A DNA stretch of 64,000 nucleotides from Leishmania infantum JPCM5 (GCF_000002875.2 NC_009405.2:342928-406927), one strand, 5' to 3'; shown: positions 19,806-30,350, counted from the stretch's first letter. Numbers and translations are program-made. The notes: generated by a model not told the origin, from the letters alone.

Positions 19806-20417
19806 ATGCCCTCTGAGCCGAAGAGGGCCACGAACGGTGGCACACCAGCGGCTGCCGCCGCTGAAGCTGTCCAGTCTTTGTCGAGGAGCGACCGCCTACC
19901 TTATCGCCACCCTCTGCGCCTTTATCTCCCGGTAGTCATTGCGTTTGTGCTTCTCAACAACCTCGCCTTCAGAGTCGAAGTGGATGCGACGGGCAAGAAC
20001 TTGGTGCTGCCCGAATACGTGCGTGCTATTGCTATGGAGCGCTACGCGCTGCGCAGAGCCATGGCCGCCGGCCAGGTGCCGACGGAGCCGATCCCCTTCA
20101 ACGCGTTTTTGTTTTTCGAAGAGAGCGTGATGGGGGCACTGCTTCAAGCAGGCCTCTTCCTCTTCCGTAGTCTCTCCGGTATTCAGGCGGTGTGCGTCCT
20201 CGCTTGGCTGATACACTTGTTCGAGCTCGGCGTGTGCTTCCGCATCTGCTGGTCCTGCAACGCATCCTTTGCAGTGATGCTGCGCTACATGTTCTGCACG
20301 TGTGTCGGCGGCTTTACTCAGCTTTCGCCGCTCATCAAGGCGAGGGATGCGTGGGTGGAGGAGATGCGTGCCACCGCCGCCGTCACCGCGGCGCCGCAGT
20401 CGAAGAAGAACCAATGA
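19806..20417 (+). CDS. Small multi-pass membrane protein (203 aa), possible DUF4499/TMEM254-like
   Basis: The 203-residue product has an Ala-rich N-terminus and then about four hydrophobic stretches: around 38-55 (LYLPVVIAFVLLNNLAF), 105-125 (GALLQAGLFLFRSL), 130-150 (VCVLAWLIHLFELGVCFRI) and 160-180 (MLRYMFCTCVGGF). The pattern WLIHLFELGVCFRICW followed by a Gly-Gly-Phe turn recalls DUF4499 (TMEM254-type) proteins, which carry a conserved His-x-x-Glu in a helix, but I could not confirm this. The C-terminus is basic (QSKKNQ), as in endoplasmic-reticulum membrane proteins, although it is not a strict KKxx signal. No function can be given. Confidence 0.7.
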   Translation: MPSEPKRATNGGTPAAAAAEAVQSLSRSDRLPYRHPLRLYLPVVIAFVLLNNLAFRVEVDATGKNLVLPEYVRAIAMERYALRRAMAAGQVPTEPIPFNAFLFFEESVMGALLQAGLFLFRSLSGIQAVCVLAWLIHLFELGVCFRICWSCNASFAVMLRYMFCTCVGGFTQLSPLIKARDAWVEEMRATAAVTAAPQSKKNQ

Positions 20418-21548
20418 AAGTGCTAGCGCGCATGCATTCGAGGAAACGGAAGATGGGAGGGAAGTGGGACGATAAATGTGATGGGCGTGCGCGGGGTCGA
20501 GGGACGCGCGAAGCTCATCGGAAACGGTTTCGGTCCTCTTCACGCGGCGAACTCCCCCTTCCCGGTCAATTCCTGTATGTGTGCGCGTATGCACCTCTTG
20601 AGCGCTGCCACCGCTGTGCACGTCTGTGCTTCACCCGGCCCTTCTCTCCTCCGCATGGCCGTTCGCCGCAGCTCCGGTGAGACGACCACCACGACGACGA
20701 GGAAGGAGGGGGGAGGGTGACACTCATGTCTGCATACTTTTTTTTTGTCTGCGTTTTCACATCTGTGCGCGTTGACGTGTGTGCATCCGCCGCCCCCACT
20801 CTCCCCCTTCCTTAGCAACCACGTCGGTCAAGGGCGCTGCCATTCGCGGCCCCCCTTCCTCCTTCGCTAGCCTTCATATTCCCTCCTTCGACTCGGCGGA
20901 TCTCGAAGGGGACGCTTTCCCATTGCCCAAACAACGGGACATAGAGAGAACATCAGCACATCATTAACCACCGCGGCCTCCTCTCCCCCCACTCCGTGTC
21001 GTGTGGATGGGTAGGCCACCCAGCTGCTGTTTGTGCGCAACTCGGCGCGCGTACTCACCGAGGTACATGTAGGAGGGTACACCGCCAGCCAGCCTCGAGC
21101 CGTGCCCTTTCCTCACGCTCCCCCTATCTGTGGGCTCTTCACGAGTGCATGGGCCTACGTGCGCATCGCTGCTCGCCCTCCGCCGGTCTGCCCGCCTTCT
21201 CATTCTCAAATTAGTATTCACATGTGTGCACCGCGTGGTCACCTCACGTCACCTCCCCTCCCCCTCTCCCTCCCCCGTCTTTCTCTGTCTCTCCCGCGAG
21301 AGCATACGCACGAAGCCTCCATCGAGGAGGCACGCATCCACAGAGTTGCATGCTTCCGCCTTAGACCGACGAAGACGATAGCCCCAGGCGTGCGCACGCA
21401 CAGATGCGCGCGACTGGAGCCTTCTCGCCCACATTCCCTCTTCTATCTGCTGCCGTACACGCTCACCCTCTCGTCCCTCGAGAGGGGGGGCACGCAAGGA
21501 GAGACTGGGGCGAAGGGCGGCGAATAAGAGGCAGAGAGACATGTGCAG
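20418..21548. other. Intergenic spacer, 1.1 kb
   Basis: No gene is supported. Pyrimidine tracts lie at about 21245-21297 (AG at 21299-21300) and 21420-21480 (AG at 21481-21482). The second would give the MSH4-like gene a 66-nt leader. An out-of-frame ATG at 21541 precedes the chosen start by 8 bases. Confidence 0.6.
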
Positions 21549-24500
21549 ATGTTTACCTCGCCCACTGCGTGGAACGAGTTGTACGGGCCGCCGCGCGCAC
21601 CAGCGCTGCCGCCAGAGGCGGCGTCACGAAGACACAGTCGCGTCTTCGCTGCCGCTACCACTGCTCCCGTTGTTACAGCCCCACCGCACACGCTTGCAGA
21701 CGGCAGGGTTAGCGGGCCGTTTTCGGGGCACGCGTACCACAGAGCAGTGCCGCCGCCTGTACATGCACTCTTCGCTACTCCCACGACCAGCGGTTTCTTT
21801 CCCGCGTCGTCGCACTACACCGTGGCGTCGCAGCCCGTGCGCTACTTTCCGCTGCTGCCTACACCGGCAGCGGAGCGGACATATTACGAGTCGCATCCGT
21901 ACACCTCAGCGTATAGCGGAGACGGTGGTGGATGGCCACATGCCGAGAATGCGCCGACCGATGAGAACAACTACGAGTTAGCGGGACCTTCGCGAGCAAC
22001 CGCTCCGTGGCGTCACGGCACGTGCGGCCCGCATCAGCTGCTGCAGTCGCAGCTACGAGTCAGCGGTACTATGGGCCCCGGAGCAGCTGGAGGAGTGTTT
22101 GGAGCAGGCGCCGCCGCCGCACCATATGCGATGCATAAAGCCCACTCCGCGGAGATGGCGGCTGACGCGGAGGAGGCGGCCTGGGAAGGTGGCGCTGCCG
22201 TGCCGCACGACTCTGGTATGCCAGGAGCTCGTCGACCTCTGCGCCGTCCGCCGCCATCGACGCACGGCAACCCCATGAGCGACTGCCGAGGAGCGACGCT
22301 GTGGCCAGTGGCTCAGTCGGTCTCCCCTGTGGAGCGCGGAGAAGCGGCGAAAGCGGCGGCCCAGGACGGCTCCCGGCTTCACCACGCAGCGTACGCGAGC
22401 CGTGAAGGGCGCCGGCAAGCAGCTGTCGGCATGAAGCTTGCCGCTCACACGCCGCATGACGTCGATGGGCGCTACACGGACGGGCAGCTGCTTGCTCCGC
22501 CGCCACCACATCCTCCCTCCCCGCTGCACGAGCACTCTGACCACGAGCAGCAGCAGCAGACGCACGAGTACAGCTCCATTTCGGACGGTGCCCGCCACCT
22601 CAACTCAGCGGGGCATCGATCAGCCGCTTCGGCCGCCGCCCTCTTTTTCCACTCCCCCTCCGTCACCGGCGGCTTCGCTAGCTCGCCTTGCGCCAGCGGC
22701 TCGGCAGCCCTCCGTGCCGGAAGGCGCGCTGCTGCTGCCACGTCCGCCATCTCTAGTACTGCGACCTTTCCCAGTGCGACAGGAGCGTCGAAGATGGTTA
22801 CCCCGGCCGCCTCTGCGGCGGCGGCCCAAGCCGAACCGTGCTGTGTTGCGGCGCTCATCTTCAACAACGCCAAGGAGGTCGGCGTCGCGCTCTGCGAGTT
22901 GCCGTCACTGACCGTGTCTCTCTTCCAGTACGGGGACACGGCCACCTTCTTCAAGACAGCATCGCTGCTGCACACACGCAACCCAGTCGAGGTGCTTGTC
23001 CCATCGACCGCCGTCGATAGTGAGCTGGTGCAAACGGTGCTGCGGCAGCACGGCGCCCACATGACCTTCACAAGTGTGCAGCGCTGCTTCTACAATGCGG
23101 AGGAGGGGGTGCAACGACTGTCGCAGCTGAAGTCGTCGGCCGAGGCGTCACTGTGCATTGAGGACACAGACCGCTACCTGTGCGTGGCGGCCGCCAACGC
23201 GGTTGTCTTGTACATGGAGCACGTAAACGATATGCATCTGCTGCCAGGCTCCGTGCGCGTGCGGGCAGAGGCTCTGGAGCATTACATGGAGGTCTCCCGC
23301 ACCACGGCACGTGTGCTGCAGATTATCCCGGACACCGCATGCGTGTCAGCGGCGGCGGCGGCGTCGATGGAGCTCATGCGCAACGCAGCGAACGACAGTG
23401 AGAGGGCTGACCGGCAGCAGCGGGTGCGCGCTCAGCGATATGGAGCGGCGCGGAGGCCGATGTTTCTCGGCCACGACCTTGCCGAACCGCCACCGCTGCA
23501 GACGGTCGCGCTTGTGGACGCCATCCCACGCGCCTGCACGGTCATGGGCCAGCGCTACCTCCGCCGCACTCTTCTCCAACCGCTGCGTGACCGCGTTGCT
23601 GTTCAAGGCCGCCACGACGCTGTCGAATGGCTTCTCTGCGAGCCGAGGCGACTTCACATGCTACGCGTACTTCTGAGACACACCGCCGCGCTTGACCTGG
23701 AGCGCTTGACGGCGACGCTGACGCATCAACCACAACGCGAGAGAAGCAGTGCACAGCAGCAGTCGTACCTGGAGTCGCTGCAGCTGCTCTGGAGCGCTCT
23801 GCCCCACCTGGAGCAGCTGCGCGTACAGCTCAAGGCCTACCTGGGGCCGCTGCCGAGAGTGCAGGCACCAGTGAATGGAGAAGGCGTACCGCCATCGACG
23901 CCATCACCACTGCCGGGTGGCGGCTCAGACGCGGCAGCGCCGTCACACGATCTGCGCAGCACCGCAGCGCACCCTTCGGTACTGCACAGCATCGCCACCG
24001 CGCTTGGGCAGTGCCGCTTCCCCGAGCTGGAGACCCTCATGGGCACCTACCTCGAGCGCTCTGTGCTGCCGTCTGTCGTCGGGCACCATGAGAGGAGCGC
24101 CGCGCACTACGGAGCGCTGCATAGTGCCGACACAGGTAGCACACACATCCCGCCAAGCGTGTCGGTGGTGGCGCAGCAGCAGCAGCCACAACGGCCGCGA
24201 CGACGACTGCGCAGCGACGACGGAGACGCGCTGGCCTCGCATCAGCACCCGCAGGAGCGGCCGCAGCGCGTCACAGGAGTCTTTTTGCGGCTCCTCCGCA
24301 TGTGTTTCCTTGTGCAGGCTCCGCATAGCGGCGAGCTGGATGCACTTCGCACGAGGCTGAGCCTCCGCATCTCCGACATCACCTCCTACGCAGCGGAGCT
24401 GCGCGCGACGTACCGGATCTTCTCGCTGCGCCTGGAGCCGGACCCGGTGAAGCTGTACTGCCTCTCCTACGCCGTTGCAGAGGAGGCAAAGGCGCAGGCC

Positions 24501-26240
24501 GGTCCCTTCACGTGGCGCTACGCAGGCGGCTCGCATTTTGCTTTGTATCTTTCCGCCCTGCGTGAGCAGCAGCTGCGGCGGCAACAGGAGCAGCAGCAGG
24601 GCCAGGGGCGGACTCTGCGTAGTTCTCCGTGGCACCCGCCCACTTCTGCTGGCGACCCCTTCTGCACCGCCTCGTCGTCCCCTCCGACGGAACTGTCACG
24701 GCATACGAGCGATGCGGACGGCGCCGGATTCGAGTCGTCCGTCATTGATCCTTTCTCCCCTTTCACGTTCGGCGCGAACCACACAGCACCTCGTCAGCTG
24801 CGTCGCCGCAGAGTGCGGTGCAGCACAGAGGACCTCGACTACCGCTGCGCCCGGGCGCAGGAGTGCGTCGCCGCGATCCTGCAGTTGCAGCTGCACAGTG
24901 TGCAGCCCCTCGTCCGCGCCATCCAGCATGAGTTCCTCGGCTCTCTGCAGGCTACGGTAGAGTCGGTGGCGCTGCTTGACACCCTGCTATGCTTTGCGCT
25001 CTACTCGCTGACACATCAGTGCACCCGACCGGTGCTGGTCGAGCTACCGACGGGGTCGACGACGGCGCCACGCGTGCGCACGTTGATGACAGAGCTACCT
25101 GGGGATGGCGAGGCAGTGGCTTCTTCGGGGCGGAGAGCCACCTCAGTCGCAGGCGGCGCCGGGGCTTCGTGGGACAGGGTGGACGAGTACACTGACGCCG
25201 CAAGCGCCGCTGCCGATTTAGGGGGCCAGGGAGGTGGAACAGCGGCATCCGCGGGCACGTCCGCGACGTCCAGCGATGGAGCGACACCGTCATGCACGCC
25301 GCCACTGTCGACTCTTACGGCGCATACCATGACATCGGCGGCGGCGACGACGGAGACAGAGACGCGCCACGCCTCTGAAGTGCGTCTCTTTCTTGACAGC
25401 GCGCTGCACCCCTCCGCGGCCCAGTGGCAGCCACCAAGCCGCGCGGTGGCGCGTGCAGGGCTGTCGGCACGGTGGACGGGCGCGGAAGTCGGGGGCAAGG
25501 CCAGGCCAGCCAGCGGCTCCAGCGGTGGCCTGACGATGTCGTGGGGCAGTGGCGGCGGCGACGTTTGTGTCGTCACCGGCCCCAACGCGTGCGGCAAGAC
25601 GACTCTGCTCCGAATTCTCGGGCAGTACTTCACCCTTGCGCAGGCGGGCTGCTTTGTGCCTGCACAGCACGCGCAGCTGTTCCTTGCCGACCGCCTCCTT
25701 GCCCACATGCTGTGTGATGAGCTCCCCAGCATCACGCACTCTTCTTTCCGACGCGAGCTTATGGAGCTGAGCGAGCTGACCCACGCCGCGACGGCTGAGA
25801 GTGTCGCCCTCATCGACGAGCTCGGCCGCAGCACTACCACCGCACAAGGCTTCAGTCTTGCTTGGGCCACGGCGCTCCTCCTGAGCGACCGCCGCGTGCA
25901 CTCGGTGCTCACGACGCACTACCCCGGGCTGCCCAGCCTCGCACGGGTGCGACCGGCGCGCGTCGTCGCTTTTCACTTCCGTGTCACCTTCCAGCATCTG
26001 GCGGCGCGGGACGGGGGCCGAGATGGCGTGGCTGACTCGAGTTGGCGGGGGCCAGCACGGACACGCATAACGATTGCTCGCTTTGGTCACACGCTCTTCC
26101 CTGGTCCGTGCCCGCAGCGCTGGTACGGCCTCGCGCTGGCGGAGAAGCTGCACTTTTTCGAGCCGGTCCTGGCCATGGCGCGGCGCACACGAACATGCCA
26201 ATCGCCAGCGGAGGCGCACACAGAAGAGAATGAGGTGTGA
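21549..26240 (+). CDS. MutS homologue, MSH4-like
   Basis: The 1563-residue protein starts at the first in-frame ATG (21549); an out-of-frame ATG overlaps at 21541. Residues 1-425 are a low-complexity extension with Ala, His and Gln runs. From about 434 a MutS connector-type domain begins (ALIFNNAKEVGVALCELP) and continues through SLFQYGDTATF and VQRCFYNAEEGVQRL, which fit MSH4 best. The lever/core region begins near 652 (MGQRYLRRTLLQPLRDR) and carries several Gln/Pro-rich insertions. The ATPase has Walker A TGPNACGKTT at 1343-1352 and Walker B LIDELGR near 1420, followed by STTT where MutS proteins usually have GT. MSH4 pairs with MSH5 to stabilise meiotic recombination intermediates and lacks the mismatch-binding domain; no such N-terminal domain is visible. 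The length is well above the usual 800-950 residues. MSH5 is a less likely alternative. Confidence 0.8.
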   Translation: MFTSPTAWNELYGPPRAPALPPEAASRRHSRVFAAATTAPVVTAPPHTLADGRVSGPFSGHAYHRAVPPPVHALFATPTTSGFFPASSHYTVASQPVRYFPLLPTPAAERTYYESHPYTSAYSGDGGGWPHAENAPTDENNYELAGPSRATAPWRHGTCGPHQLLQSQLRVSGTMGPGAAGGVFGAGAAAAPYAMHKAHSAEMAADAEEAAWEGGAAVPHDSGMPGARRPLRRPPPSTHGNPMSDCRGATLWPVAQSVSPVERGEAAKAAAQDGSRLHHAAYASREGRRQAAVGMKLAAHTPHDVDGRYTDGQLLAPPPPHPPSPLHEHSDHEQQQQTHEYSSISDGARHLNSAGHRSAASAAALFFHSPSVTGGFASSPCASGSAALRAGRRAAAATSAISSTATFPSATGASKMVTPAASAAAAQAEPCCVAALIFNNAKEVGVALCELPSLTVSLFQYGDTATFFKTASLLHTRNPVEVLVPSTAVDSELVQTVLRQHGAHMTFTSVQRCFYNAEEGVQRLSQLKSSAEASLCIEDTDRYLCVAAANAVVLYMEHVNDMHLLPGSVRVRAEALEHYMEVSRTTARVLQIIPDTACVSAAAAASMELMRNAANDSERADRQQRVRAQRYGAARRPMFLGHDLAEPPPLQTVALVDAIPRACTVMGQRYLRRTLLQPLRDRVAVQGRHDAVEWLLCEPRRLHMLRVLLRHTAALDLERLTATLTHQPQRERSSAQQQSYLESLQLLWSALPHLEQLRVQLKAYLGPLPRVQAPVNGEGVPPSTPSPLPGGGSDAAAPSHDLRSTAAHPSVLHSIATALGQCRFPELETLMGTYLERSVLPSVVGHHERSAAHYGALHSADTGSTHIPPSVSVVAQQQQPQRPRRRLRSDDGDALASHQHPQERPQRVTGVFLRLLRMCFLVQAPHSGELDALRTRLSLRISDITSYAAELRATYRIFSLRLEPDPVKLYCLSYAVAEEAKAQAGPFTWRYAGGSHFALYLSALREQQLRRQQEQQQGQGRTLRSSPWHPPTSAGDPFCTASSSPPTELSRHTSDADGAGFESSVIDPFSPFTFGANHTAPRQLRRRRVRCSTEDLDYRCARAQECVAAILQLQLHSVQPLVRAIQHEFLGSLQATVESVALLDTLLCFALYSLTHQCTRPVLVELPTGSTTAPRVRTLMTELPGDGEAVASSGRRATSVAGGAGASWDRVDEYTDAASAAADLGGQGGGTAASAGTSATSSDGATPSCTPPLSTLTAHTMTSAAATTETETRHASEVRLFLDSALHPSAAQWQPPSRAVARAGLSARWTGAEVGGKARPASGSSGGLTMSWGSGGGDVCVVTGPNACGKTTLLRILGQYFTLAQAGCFVPAQHAQLFLADRLLAHMLCDELPSITHSSFRRELMELSELTHAATAESVALIDELGRSTTTAQGFSLAWATALLLSDRRVHSVLTTHYPGLPSLARVRPARVVAFHFRVTFQHLAARDGGRDGVADSSWRGPARTRITIARFGHTLFPGPCPQRWYGLALAEKLHFFEPVLAMARRTRTCQSPAEAHTEENEV

Positions 26241-27038
26241 AGCAGGGATTCGGGTGGTGAATGGGCTGCTGGGAGGGGAATGGGTGTGGCGCCCCGTAAG
26301 CCGGCCGCTGCGAGACAACGCTGCCACTCAAGTTGCAGCGATGCCCATATGCGTGTGCGCTGTGCGCGTCTTCGATGCACGGATTGGCCAGTGACGACCT
26401 CAGCCGATCTTTTCTCCAGCTCAGCCATCCCCTCCTTCTGGAGCCGCGCCCGCTGCCCATGGGAGCACCTCCCTCCCCCGCGTCGCTTTTCGCCCACGCG
26501 CCACTCCGCCACGTGGGCGCGCATTCGCTTGCTCCTTTTTTTTTTGACTGTGCTTCGGCTTCTCGCTTCCTGCTTCGCCACCGCTGTTTCCATGAACCCC
26601 TCCCCCCACCTGCCGTTGCTCGGGTGACGGTTCTCTATGCCTGAGAGACACCATCCCCTGACAGTGCCCCCCCCCCTTTCCCCATCTTGGCCTCGCCGGA
26701 TGCCGCTCTACACAGGCACACCCGCGCGGTCGCCTCGACCCTCCCCTCTCCTGCTGGCCGTGTGGGAGAGACAGGCGAAAAAGAGGAGGGGAGCGGCGTA
26801 CAGCTGCGCATGCCTCAAGGCAGTGAGGGAGGGCGACAGCCGTGCCGCCGCCGCCTCCTCCCTGCACACCGGAGGTGTGCACTCGTTTATCTCCCGCCTC
26901 CCTCCCCTTCGTCCCCTCGTCTTTGCAGCGCCTTGCTAGCCCTTCCTCTCTCTTTCCTCGCAGCGCTCGTCCTTCTCTACTTGTCGCCCTCCCCGCGTTC
27001 TGCTTTGTGTTGTGTACTTCTCCTGTTCAACGGGCGCC
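26241..27038. other. Intergenic spacer, 0.8 kb
   Basis: No gene is supported. It is CT-rich throughout, with a C-run near 26665-26675 and a T-run near 26537. Confidence 0.6.
26962..26963 (+). promoter_or_regulatory. Predicted spliced-leader acceptor AG
   Basis: The tract CCCTTCCTCTCTCTTTCCTCGCAG ends at this AG. It would leave a 75-nt leader before the CAP start codon. Confidence 0.55.
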
Positions 27039-29180
27039 ATGGTGGCTCTGACGACGCCGCCACCGCGGCCAGAGGAGACGATACCAAACCTCGATGAGGT
27101 GGAGGTAGCCTTCCGTGAGCTTCTAAAGCAGGGCGCGAGCCTGAATATGCCGTACGTCGCGGCGGCACAGAACGCGCTGCAGGAGGTGCTCCGCGAACAC
27201 ACCCGCCTCCTCACCTACATGGAGACCCACTCTCGACCGAATGCAGACGCAGCGTCGGCCACCGCGTACGACGACGATGGCGATACCGAGCCTGCTTGCG
27301 TGTACACCTTCCGGGTCATGTACGACGGCGCTATCACGGCAGTGCAGGATAGCGTCGTGGCTGCCGCGCAGCGGCGGCAGCGGGCGGCGGGCAATTTCTT
27401 TCGCGCCAAGGCATCGCTGGAGGCCTCCTCCTCGTCATCGCTGACTGAGGACGCTCTTCAGTGCATTGGGGTCCTCATAGAGTCGCTTGGCTGGGCCTTG
27501 CATCGATCCATCGCTTTCACTGGAGATGCGCAGGGCTACTTGACATCTATGCAGCAGAAGCTCAGTGCCTTGTCGACGCACGCCATGTCGGCGTTCGAGC
27601 CAGGCCGAGCAACACTGTCGTCGTCATCGACGAGCCCCGCAACGTCGAACACCGCCGTTGCTGCCCTCGCCATCGTCTTACCGGCCTGGCTACGTCAGGC
27701 AAACGTGGCTCTGAGTACACTGTCACACTTTGTCTCCAAGACGTACCCGCACGGGCCCTGGTTCGCGCACCACAACCGCCGCGCCGTCGAGCGCAGCCGC
27801 CGTCTCCGTCACCCGTCAGACGTTGGCGAGGCACCGTTCGAGACGCTGGTGCGCGCCGCCTCGCGTGTCCAGGACAGGGACGTGGAGGCGCTGTCGAAGG
27901 TGGTCCTGCGTGTCGCACAGGCGCACACACAGTGTCTCGCGGCGGTCCGTGCGACGAGCGAGCGACCGAGGGATCGATCAAACCTGGCCAAAATCTTTGC
28001 GCCGCTGAACACGTCGCTGAATGGGCTGACCGCCACGTGTGAGGACGTGATTCGCCGCCGCGAAGACGACCGCCCGCACGCGCACGCGGTGCTGGAGGCC
28101 GGCAATGTCTTCACGTGGCTCGCAACCGACTTGGAGCCGTGTGTCGTCATTGAGGAAGCGTTCAGCAGTGCCAACACGTACATCAAGAAGATCACGGCGA
28201 GGGGGAACGTGCTGCTGCTGCAGCAGGAGAACGGCTGCGCTCTTGGACAGCGGGAGCTGGCCAAGGCGACCGTGACGTGGGCCGTGATGCTGCGCGATGC
28301 ACTGGAGCGGATGGTGCTACTGGTGCTATACCGCTACCCGAGAGCCGTGCCATGGGGAGAGTCGCTCGAGTCACGGATGCCCCGATACATAAGCGAGCCA
28401 CGCCCGCCGTCCGTCCCACGCGACCGCGGAGAGGCTGTGCCTGTCTGGCGCCGCTCACAAACAGCGGCCGAGCAGGTGGTGCGCCCTCCGACGCACCCGC
28501 CGTCATCAACAATTTCATCCACAGCAGCGCCAGCGCCACCCATGCCTCGCACACAGGGTGCTGTGGTGGTAGGAGCCATGCCGCCGCCAAGCAAGGCGTC
28601 TAAGTTCGCTGAGCCGCAACCCACGGACGCGCAGCAGTCGAAACCGACGCCAGAGTGCACGTTCGACGCCGTCACGCAGACGTGGACGGTGCAGCACTAC
28701 CACCAGCCCCTCGTCAGCCCCGCCTCCGGGGCGAAGCAAGAGCCGGTGCTCGTTGTGCTGCCAGAGGAGAAGCTCGACAGCCGTCACCTCGTCCGCATCC
28801 TAGACTGCTTCAACACCTATGTGACGATCCCGGTGAAGGTGAGGGGAGTCGCTGTGGAGCGCTGCCAGAACTCGAAGCTGCAGCTGGCGAGCAGTGTTGG
28901 CCCGGTGCGGATCAGCGATACGGAGCGGCAGGAGGTGCTTATTGAGACTTCGGCGCCAGGCGTGCATGCGGCGAAGGTGAGCGGGCTGACGATCCACCTC
29001 GCAGAGGAGTGCAACACACCTATTGTGACGAGGATGGCATCTAACGTGAACGCTACGGTCACGGTGCGCATGCCGGACGGCGATCAAGAGGTGCGAGAGC
29101 TGGCGCTGCCGGAGCAATACATCACCACTATCAAGGAGGTGGACCAACTTGTCACCCGTGAAGTGACGTACTCCGGCTAG
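27039..29180 (+). CDS. Adenylyl cyclase-associated protein (CAP/Srv2)
   Basis: The 713-residue product starts at an ATG in strong context (GCCATGG); a GTG-initiated extension from 27012 is not used. The N-terminus has a short coiled coil (LQEVLREHTRLLTYME). A helical folded domain follows, best seen around residues 320-440, where PLNTSLNGLTATCEDVI and VFTWLATDLEP match the CAP N-terminal helical domain. A short proline-rich linker (APAPPMP) lies near 495. Residues about 538-713 form the beta-helix CARP domain, ending in LALPEQYITTI and TREVTYSG, the usual CAP ending. CAP recycles cofilin-actin and recharges G-actin with ATP. Many protists keep only the C-terminal half, so a full two-domain form is notable. 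It is longer than animal CAP (about 475 residues) because of inserts in the N-terminal half. Confidence 0.9.
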   Translation: MVALTTPPPRPEETIPNLDEVEVAFRELLKQGASLNMPYVAAAQNALQEVLREHTRLLTYMETHSRPNADAASATAYDDDGDTEPACVYTFRVMYDGAITAVQDSVVAAAQRRQRAAGNFFRAKASLEASSSSSLTEDALQCIGVLIESLGWALHRSIAFTGDAQGYLTSMQQKLSALSTHAMSAFEPGRATLSSSSTSPATSNTAVAALAIVLPAWLRQANVALSTLSHFVSKTYPHGPWFAHHNRRAVERSRRLRHPSDVGEAPFETLVRAASRVQDRDVEALSKVVLRVAQAHTQCLAAVRATSERPRDRSNLAKIFAPLNTSLNGLTATCEDVIRRREDDRPHAHAVLEAGNVFTWLATDLEPCVVIEEAFSSANTYIKKITARGNVLLLQQENGCALGQRELAKATVTWAVMLRDALERMVLLVLYRYPRAVPWGESLESRMPRYISEPRPPSVPRDRGEAVPVWRRSQTAAEQVVRPPTHPPSSTISSTAAPAPPMPRTQGAVVVGAMPPPSKASKFAEPQPTDAQQSKPTPECTFDAVTQTWTVQHYHQPLVSPASGAKQEPVLVVLPEEKLDSRHLVRILDCFNTYVTIPVKVRGVAVERCQNSKLQLASSVGPVRISDTERQEVLIETSAPGVHAAKVSGLTIHLAEECNTPIVTRMASNVNATVTVRMPDGDQEVRELALPEQYITTIKEVDQLVTREVTYSG

Positions 29181-29506
29181 CGACAGCACCAGGGCCTCGC
29201 AGAAGCGGGCTGCTGGCGCGCTGAGGGAGGGAGATAGCGGGTGATCGGTTGCGCCATGCGGCGACTCGCACAATCAAATCCACACTCTGCACGCTTGCGG
29301 ACACATGAACGCATGGCCGGGCCGGCGTTCTTCTATCGACCTTTTTTCTCGCTTCGTGTGCTCCCCTCCTCGCTTGCTGTCGCGTATGCGTTCCGGACTC
29401 ACTTGCCTGTCGCACTCTCCCCGGGAGCGTACGTACGCCGGTAGAAAGCAGGGGTGGTGGTGAGACGCGCCTTGCGTGATTTAGATTCTGTACGCGCCTC
29501 CTCTCT

Positions 29507-30140
29507 CTGATGGCGGGTGAAGGTGAAGGGGGCGTGGCACACACACCCCTCTCAGCGCGTGGCACCTCAGGGACCAGTGCACCCACTTTCTCTCCGTGGG
29601 AGAGCCAGGCAGCCCCCTCCCCCATCCCCTGCCAAGTGCCGAGCCGCTTCTGGTGGTGACGGGTTCAGGCGCCTACGCCGCAGGGGGGAGGGTTCAGAGC
29701 GATGTGTCGCTGCTGGTGCCGGCGGTGGCGTCCTGGATGACGTTGCATCGGAGTGGCCCGCGACAGCGAGGCAGATCTGTATCCATCCACATGATGGGCA
29801 GAGCGTCATCGTGACCCGAGCGTCTCCCACCCGGCCCGGCCCTCACACCGCCCACTGGTGTGGGTGGGGTGCCCGAGCGCCATCGCGAGGGGGATGCGCC
29901 CGGTGGCGGCCGGCATGGTGGGCGCGGCTGCGCGGCGCCCCGCGATGCATGGGCTGTGGGCGTGGGTGGGGGCAGGGGCCATGCTCTCCGATGGCTGGGT
30001 CGGCGCGTTGCTGTGGCGCGTGTGTGTCTACGGCTGCCATCGGCCCGCGCGAGGTTGGGTCTGTGACAGGGGTCGGAGGGAGAGGGGGTGGCAGTGGAGG
30101 GGCGGTTGGACGTCACGTTGTGCGGCACTGAAGTGGGACT
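29507..30140 (+). mobile_element. Possible SIDER2-like degenerate retroposon
   Basis: About 630 bases stand out from the pyrimidine-rich spacer. The segment is GC-rich and G-rich on the + strand, with few dinucleotide repeats. It begins near TCTCTGATGGCGGGTGAAGG and ends just before a short A-rich stretch (GCAAGGAAAGGAGCG). It contains the inverted repeat CTCTCCGTGGGAGAG near 29592. Size, position in a 3' UTR, orientation and composition fit the short extinct retroposons (SIDER2) common in Leishmania 3' UTRs, which lower mRNA stability. The identification rests on remembered resemblance, not on an alignment, and exact ends are uncertain. Confidence 0.45.
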
Positions 30141-30310
30141 CACGTTGACGCAAGGAAAGGAGCGCATACGTTTTCACGGAACGGAATACGCGACCAGCAG
30201 ATGTGCGCGCTTATTTTTCATTACCTCTGCGCTAGTCTGTCTTTGAGCCACCGAGCTCGAGCCTGTGCGCGTGCATATGCGTGTGCGTGTTTGCTATCGT
30301 GTCTGTCTCT

Positions 30311-30350
30311 CTAAGTGTGCGTGTGTGTGTGTGTGCATGCGTGTGCCGTC
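30311..30350. repeat. TG microsatellite
   Basis: A GTGTGT run lies in the downstream half of the spacer, flanked by further TG/CG-rich sequence. Confidence 0.65.
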
